Shown here piece after piece: positions 59,689 through 64,000 of a stretch of 64,000 nt of DNA. Below the pieces are notes generated by a model. The model did no database searches and was not told the DNA's origin. It saw only the letters and a program-made list of their open reading frames with translations. Source of the DNA: Couchioplanes caeruleus (lineage in GTDB: Bacteria > Actinomycetota > Actinomycetes > Mycobacteriales > Micromonosporaceae); NCBI RefSeq assembly GCF_003751945.1, contig NZ_RJKL01000001.1, forward strand, positions 5,828,001-5,892,000, in the 5' to 3' direction. Position 1 is the first letter of the stretch. Each line of letters starts with the position of its first letter. The translations under genes and the position numbers were made by a program.

Positions 59689-61275
59689 ATGACCTACCAG
59701 GTGTTCGACACCACCCTGCGCGACGGCGGGCAGCGCGAGGGCATCAGCTACTCGGTCGCCGACAAGCTCGCCGTGGCGCGGCTGCTGGACGAGTTCGGGG
59801 TCGGCTTCATCGAGGGCGGCTGGCCCGGTGCGATGCCCAAGGACACGGAGTTCTTCCGCCGGGCGCGTACCGAGCTGGACCTGCGGCACGCGGTGCTGGT
59901 GGCCTTCGGCGCCACCCGCAAGGCGGGCGTGGACGTCGCCGAGGATCCCCAGGTGCAGGCCCTGCTCGACGCCGAGACCCCGGTGGTCTGCGTGGTCGCC
60001 AAGTCCGACATCCGGCACGTGGAGCGGGCGCTGCGCACGACCGGCGAGGAGAACCTGGCGATGGTCCGCGACACCGTCGCCCATCTGGTCGCGAACGGCC
60101 GCCGCGCCTTCGTCGACTGCGAGCACTTCTTCGACGGCTTCCGCCACGACCCTTCGTACGCGGCGGCCGTGGTGACGACGGCGATCGAGGCGGGCGCCGA
60201 GCGGGTCGTCATGTGCGACACCAACGGCGGCATGCTGCCCTCGATGGTCACCGCCGCGGTGCACGCCGTGGTCGAGCGCGCCGGCGTCCCCGCCGACCGG
60301 CTCGGCATCCACTGCCAGAACGACACGTCCTGCGCGGTCGCGAACACGATCGCCGCCGTCGAGGCGGGCGTCCGCCACTTCCAGTGCACGGCCAACGGCT
60401 ACGGCGAGCGGCCCGGCAACGCCGACCTCTTCGCCGTCGTCAGCAACCTGCAACTCAAGCTGGGGCTGAAGGTCCTACCGGACGGATGCCTCGAGAAGGC
60501 GACGCGGGTCTCCACCGCGCTCGCCGAGATCGCCAACATCGCCCCCGACACCCACCAGGCCTACGTCGGGGCCGCGGCCTTCGCCCACAAGGCGGGACTG
60601 CACGCGAGCGCGATCAAAGTGGATCCGCTGCTCTACAACCACGTCGATCCCGCGGTGGTGGGCAACGACATGCGGATCCTGGTAACGGAGATGGCCGGCC
60701 GGGCCAGCATCGAGCTCAAGAGCCGTGAGCTCGGGCTGGACCTGGCCGGCCACCCGGACACCCTCACGGAAGTGACCCGCCAGGTCAAGGACCTGGAGGC
60801 CGTCGGATGGTCCTTCGAGGCCGCGGACGCCTCCTTCGAGCTCCTGGTCCGCGACGCCCTGCCGGGTGCGGCCCTCGCCCGGCCGTTCAGCCTGGAGTCC
60901 TACCGCGTGCAGGTCGAGCACCGCGAGGACGGCGCGGTGGTCTCGGAAGCCACCGTCAAGGTCCGCGTACGCGGCGAGCGCATCATCGCCACGGCGGAGG
61001 GCAACGGCCCGGTCAACGCCCTCGACGAGGCACTCCGCACGGCGCTGTCGAAGCACTACCCGGAGCTGCAGAACTTCGAGCTGGCCGACTACAAGGTCCG
61101 CATCCTCGAGGGCTCGCACGGCACCAACGCCGTCACTCGCGTCCTGCTCGAGACCAGCGACGGCCGCCGCGACTGGACGACGGTCGGCGTCCACGAGAAC
61201 GTCGTCGAGGCGAGCTGGAAGGCCCTCACCGACGCACTCACGTACGGCCTCGCCCGCGCCACCGCGAACGCCTGA
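59689..61275 (+). CDS. cimA: Citramalate synthase
   Basis: 528-residue LeuA-like acyltransferase (HMGL fold) that joins pyruvate and acetyl-CoA to start the threonine-independent route to isoleucine. YQVFDTTLRDGGQREGISYS at the N-terminus, GIHCQNDTSCAVAN and HFQCTANGYGERPGNADL carry the metal ligands; C-terminal LeuA dimer/allosteric domain. The EGGWPGAMPKD motif distinguishes it from isopropylmalate synthase. AAAGGAAG precedes ATG 59689. Confidence 0.92.
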   Translation: MTYQVFDTTLRDGGQREGISYSVADKLAVARLLDEFGVGFIEGGWPGAMPKDTEFFRRARTELDLRHAVLVAFGATRKAGVDVAEDPQVQALLDAETPVVCVVAKSDIRHVERALRTTGEENLAMVRDTVAHLVANGRRAFVDCEHFFDGFRHDPSYAAAVVTTAIEAGAERVVMCDTNGGMLPSMVTAAVHAVVERAGVPADRLGIHCQNDTSCAVANTIAAVEAGVRHFQCTANGYGERPGNADLFAVVSNLQLKLGLKVLPDGCLEKATRVSTALAEIANIAPDTHQAYVGAAAFAHKAGLHASAIKVDPLLYNHVDPAVVGNDMRILVTEMAGRASIELKSRELGLDLAGHPDTLTEVTRQVKDLEAVGWSFEAADASFELLVRDALPGAALARPFSLESYRVQVEHREDGAVVSEATVKVRVRGERIIATAEGNGPVNALDEALRTALSKHYPELQNFELADYKVRILEGSHGTNAVTRVLLETSDGRRDWTTVGVHENVVEASWKALTDALTYGLARATANA

Positions 61276-61279
61276 GCGG

Positions 61280-62017
61280 TCACTCCCGCCTGGTCATCAC
61301 GCGCAGGGTGATGACCAGGCCGGCGAGGCTCCACACGCCGAGCACGGCATAGGGCGCTGCCGCGATCCCGTCCGCCGGCGAGGTGAGGCTCTCCCGGATC
61401 GCCTGGGCCATGTACTGGAACGGCAGGACCTGATGGACGGCCTGGAGCCAGCCGGGCAGCCGTTCCGCAGGGAAGTTGATCGGCGAGAACATCAGCGCGA
61501 TGAAGACCAGGGCCTGGGTCGACACGCCGGTCACCGCGGGCGGTGTCGCGTACGCGAGAGCGAAGCCGGCCGTGGTGGCGCAGAGCGCTACCAGCAGCAC
61601 GGCCGGCGCCACGAGGACGTTCACCCGCAGGTCGAGGTCGTACCGCAGGACCGCGGTGACCACGCCGAGCAGCAGCCCGGGAGCGCCGGTGACCAGCCAG
61701 GTGCTCAGATCCGCGGCGAGCACGGCGGTCCGGGGAACCGGCAGGGTGCGGTTGTAGCCGAAGGTGCCCTCCGTCTTGGACTGCGCCACCATCTGCGGCG
61801 CCATCACCATCCCGATGGTGATCAGGCCGAGGGTGGGCGCGCCGGTCGACAGATAAAGCGCGGTCGTCGGGTCGATCGTCGGCATCAGATAGGCGAACCC
61901 GACCACGATGCCGACGGCGAGGAACATCTGGACGACGAGCACGAGCGGAAGCACGAACCGCAGGCGCAGAGCGGTCCAGCGGACGAGCAGCAAGTAACTA
62001 CGGAACCAGTGCCACAT
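61280..62017 (-). CDS. ABC-2 type transporter permease
   Basis: 245 residues with six predicted helices; IGMVMAPQMVAQSKTEGTFG and ALMFSPINFPAERLPGWLQA are typical ABC-2 exporter features. Forms the membrane channel for the ATPase encoded just upstream, whose 3' end it overlaps by 20 bp. Substrate unknown; TetR control suggests a small lipophilic compound (inference). Confidence 0.88.
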   Translation of the reverse strand: MWHWFRSYLLLVRWTALRLRFVLPLVLVVQMFLAVGIVVGFAYLMPTIDPTTALYLSTGAPTLGLITIGMVMAPQMVAQSKTEGTFGYNRTLPVPRTAVLAADLSTWLVTGAPGLLLGVVTAVLRYDLDLRVNVLVAPAVLLVALCATTAGFALAYATPPAVTGVSTQALVFIALMFSPINFPAERLPGWLQAVHQVLPFQYMAQAIRESLTSPADGIAAAPYAVLGVWSLAGLVITLRVMTRRE

Positions 62018-62747
62018 GCGGGTCCCCTTCCCCGGCGCTGGTGAGTCCGATGTAGATGTCTTCGAGGCTCGCGGCGTGGTCCACGGCGAGTTCCGCGGGA
62101 CTGCCGGCGGCTACGACCCGGCCGTGGTCCAGCACGACGACCCGGTCGACGGCGCGCTCGGCCTCGGCGATGTTGTGGGTGACGAGCACCACCGCGTGGC
62201 CGTTGTCGGCGAGGGCCCGTATCTGCGCCCAGAGCAGGCGGCGCCGCACGGGATCGACGTCGTTGGTCGGCTCGTCGAGCATCACGAGCCGGCCGGGGAC
62301 GACGGCGGCCATGCCGAAGGCGGTCAGCCGCCGTACGCCGCCGGACAGCCGCTCGGCGGGGGAGTCCGCCCACTCCTCGATGTCCAGCGCGGCGAGCAGT
62401 TGCGCCGTGCGGCGGCGCACCGCGCGCTTCGCGCCTCCGCGGATGCGCCCGACGATCTCGATCGCCTGGCGGGCGGTGACGCCGGTCAGTGGCGCCTGAG
62501 CCTGCGGTTGGAAGGAGCAGGTCGCCCGGGCGTACGCGGGATCGGCGATGGGATCTCGCCCGAGCAGCCGGATCCGGCCGGAGGTGGGCCGCACCAGCCC
62601 CACGACCTGGTGGAGCAGGGTGGTCTTGCCCGCGCCGTTGTGTCCCAGCAGGCCGACGACCTGCCCGGCGTGGACGCTCAGGTCGATGCCGTCGCTGGCG
62701 CGTACGCCGCCGCGGTAGAGCTTGATCAGGGATTCGATGGTCAGCAC
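61998..62747 (-). CDS. ABC transporter ATP-binding protein (exporter)
   Basis: 249 residues: Walker A GLLGHNGAGKTT, signature RLSGGVRRL, Walker B RLVMLDEPTNDVD, switch His in LVTHNIAEAERAVD. CcmA/drug-exporter class. GTG 62747 with GAGG 7 nt upstream is preferred over GTG 62753, which the ribosome site would abut. Cotranscribed with the permease and divergent from the TetR gene. Confidence 0.9.
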   Translation of the reverse strand: MLTIESLIKLYRGGVRASDGIDLSVHAGQVVGLLGHNGAGKTTLLHQVVGLVRPTSGRIRLLGRDPIADPAYARATCSFQPQAQAPLTGVTARQAIEIVGRIRGGAKRAVRRRTAQLLAALDIEEWADSPAERLSGGVRRLTAFGMAAVVPGRLVMLDEPTNDVDPVRRRLLWAQIRALADNGHAVVLVTHNIAEAERAVDRVVVLDHGRVVAAGSPAELAVDHAASLEDIYIGLTSAGEGDPHVALVP

Positions 62748-62758
62748 TGGCACCTCAC

Positions 62759-62799
62759 ATACCGAATGGTATTTGGATACCGATCAGTATCTGGATACT
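62759..62799. promoter_or_regulatory. Operator array: five half-sites at 9-bp steps
   Basis: ATACC (62759), GGTAT (62768), ATACC (62777), AGTAT (62786), ATACT (62795): alternating orientation every 9 bp. They form overlapping 14-bp palindromes at 62759-62772, 62768-62781 and 62786-62799. Located between the divergent ABC and tetR genes, so the likely operator of the TetR protein. Confidence 0.78.
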
Positions 62800-62830
62800 C
62801 GAGGGAATGTCAACCGGGTAGGCTGCAGGC

Positions 62831-63433
62831 ATGGCCGAGCGACTGACCCGCGCGCAGCAACAGGCGCGCACCCGCGAACGGTTGCTGGACAGTGCGGAGA
62901 CCCTCTTCGGCGATCGCGGCATCCATCAGACCTCGCTGGACGAGATCGCCGCCGCGGCGGGCCTGACCAAGGGCGCCGTCTACGCCAACTTCGGAGGCAA
63001 GAACGATCTGATCGCCGCCCTGCTGCAGCGCAAGCTCGAGGGAGATGGGCCGGCCGAGCCACCGGCCTCCGTGGAGACCTGGGCGGCGGGCCTGGGCCAG
63101 AGCTATGAGGAGCACGTACCGACGCCGGAGGTGCGCCGCTTCGCCATGGCGTTTCTCGAGCTGTGGCTCGTGGGCATGCGCGACGAGTCGCATCGTGCGG
63201 CCGTCAGGGACTGGCTGCGCACGGTCAGGGCCTTCCACGCCCGGGAGGCCGCCGCGCTGGGCGACGGTCTACCCATGCCCGCCGAGCAGGCGGCGGCGTT
63301 GCTGCTCGCCCTCGACGTCGGCGTCGCGCTGCAACATCTCATCGACCCGGACGCCCTGCCGGTCGAGACCTACACCCGGGGTGTCGAGGCCGTGCTGGGC
63401 GTCACGCCTTCGGGAGGACCACCTCGGCGATGA
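62831..63433 (+). CDS. TetR-family regulator
   Basis: 200 residues; HTH at about 15-55 (LLDSAETLFGDRGIHQTSLD, AAAAGLTKGAVYANFGGKND). Likely represses the divergent ABC exporter and itself through the half-site array at 62759-62799. TAGGCT (62819-62824), 6 nt, ATG 62831: leaderless. The 3' end overlaps the convergent phosphatase-family gene by 32 bp. Confidence 0.9.
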   Translation: MAERLTRAQQQARTRERLLDSAETLFGDRGIHQTSLDEIAAAAGLTKGAVYANFGGKNDLIAALLQRKLEGDGPAEPPASVETWAAGLGQSYEEHVPTPEVRRFAMAFLELWLVGMRDESHRAAVRDWLRTVRAFHAREAAALGDGLPMPAEQAAALLLALDVGVALQHLIDPDALPVETYTRGVEAVLGVTPSGGPPRR

Positions 63434-64000
63434 TCGACCGGTGGTCGGAGCCGCGGATGTCGTGGATGTCGGCGGCGACGACGCCGAGGCGGTTGTCGAC
63501 CAGGACGTGGTCGATGGTCACCGGGGGGATGGCGCCGCCGTCGTACGGGCCCCAGGTGCCGATCAGGCCGTTGCCGGTGGCGTCCGCCGCGTCCCGGTAG
63601 CCGCTGTCGATCAGCTCTCGCAGCGGCTGGTGGTCGAGCGTCGCGTTGAAGTCGCCGAGCAGGATCCGCGGCGGGCCCTTCGGATCGGCTCGGGGCTCGG
63701 CCTCGAGGTCGGCGCGCCAGCGGTCGACGACGTCCACCGAGAACGGGGCCAGGGGGTGGGCCGACTCGAGCGTGAGAGGGCCCGCGCCGGTCGGCTGGAT
63801 GGTGCCGTACGCCTGGTGGAAGAAGCCGCCGTTGACGCGGATCCCGGGATTGGTGATCGGGAAGCGGGAGTAGAGGCCGGAGCCGCCCGCGCCGTATTCG
63901 GGGCCGAGCGACGAATACGGCAGGAGCTGGCCCAGGCCCGCCTCGGCGAGCCGGGTCTGCGCGGTCGGGGTGAACTCCTGCAGCGCGAGCACCGCCACGT
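63402..64000 (-). CDS. Endonuclease/exonuclease/phosphatase family protein (5' end beyond window)
   Basis: Incomplete: at least 198 C-terminal residues, the frame continuing past the window edge. Metal and catalytic motifs ALQE, LLGDFNAT, TIDHVLVDN and GSDHRSI define an EEP-superfamily hydrolase (DNase I-like fold; substrates may be DNA, inositol phosphates or sphingomyelin). Missing N-terminus prevents judging secretion or membrane helices. Confidence 0.85.
   Translation of the reverse strand, partial: VAVLALQEFTPTAQTRLAEAGLGQLLPYSSLGPEYGAGGSGLYSRFPITNPGIRVNGGFFHQAYGTIQPTGAGPLTLESAHPLAPFSVDVVDRWRADLEAEPRADPKGPPRILLGDFNATLDHQPLRELIDSGYRDAADATGNGLIGTWGPYDGGAIPPVTIDHVLVDNRLGVVAADIHDIRGSDHRSIIAEVVLPKA

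Overview
The window is very GC-rich (GTG starts, extreme G/C third positions) and almost fully coding. Gene content points to an actinobacterium. GGDEF/EAL proteins, ROK and TetR regulators, an Hsp70-like membrane protein and many apparently leaderless promoters suggest a Micromonosporaceae-type filamentous actinomycete; that family guess is inference. The backbone reads etfB-etfA-iscS-mnmA-metE-like-ligA-gatC-gatA-gatB-(gap)-ilvB-ilvN-ilvC-serA-leuB. From memory this is the same order and polarity as M. tuberculosis Rv3029c to Rv2995c, so it is an old conserved chromosomal core with accessory genes inserted.

Layout. 0-5.8 kb: an MFS exporter and a CopA-type copper ATPase diverge from a CsoR-like operator; then a three-gene operon (membrane protein, DCC-family protein, TetR) behind two identical 14-bp palindromes. 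5.8-17.7 kb: GH3 glycosidase and ROK regulator, ABC ATPase, ribokinase followed by a truncated PAS-gene remnant, small membrane proteins, enoyl-CoA hydratase, an Hsp70-like protein with its secreted neighbour, a ThDP enzyme and two DUF202 proteins. 17.8-32.6 kb: etfBA, iscS, mnmA, a core MetE-like protein, ligA, a GGDEF-EAL protein, two DnaA boxes and gatCAB. 32.6-34.0 kb: a gene-poor island of tandem repeats and a frameshifted remnant. 34-42.4 kb: membrane phosphoesterase, PQQ-type sugar dehydrogenase lipoprotein, 2-hydroxyacid dehydrogenase, PH-domain protein, BNR propeller plus ubiquitin-like protein, and a second GGDEF-EAL protein. 42.9-50.8 kb: ilvD, a third GGDEF-EAL protein and ilvBNC. 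50.8-54 kb: a glycosyltransferase / CorA-like / methyltransferase operon and a WYL-regulator remnant. 54-61.3 kb: serA, leuB, ilvE, a tyrosine phosphatase and cimA. 61.3-64 kb: an ABC exporter with a divergent TetR, and a partial endonuclease/exonuclease/phosphatase protein running off the end.

How it works together. ilvD, ilvBNC, leuB, ilvE and cimA cover most of branched-chain amino-acid synthesis, including the citramalate route to isoleucine. Two of the units, ilvBNC and cimA, are preceded by tiny leader peptides rich in Val/Leu/Ile codons followed by a hairpin and a T-tracted terminator, so transcription attenuation is the likely control. Three GGDEF-EAL membrane proteins sit among these genes; one has lost key catalytic residues. 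Non-coding and linker DNA is unusually rich in distinct short tandem repeats, some of which extend into coding sequence (mnmA, metE-like, ligA, tetR).

The strongest second-look items are the two attenuators, the tandem DnaA boxes upstream of gatC, the five half-sites at exact 9-bp spacing between the ABC operon and its TetR, the glycosyltransferase/CorA-like/methyltransferase operon, the propeller plus ubiquitin-like pair and the gene remnants. No CRISPR array, rRNA, tRNA, insertion sequence or complete prophage was recognised.
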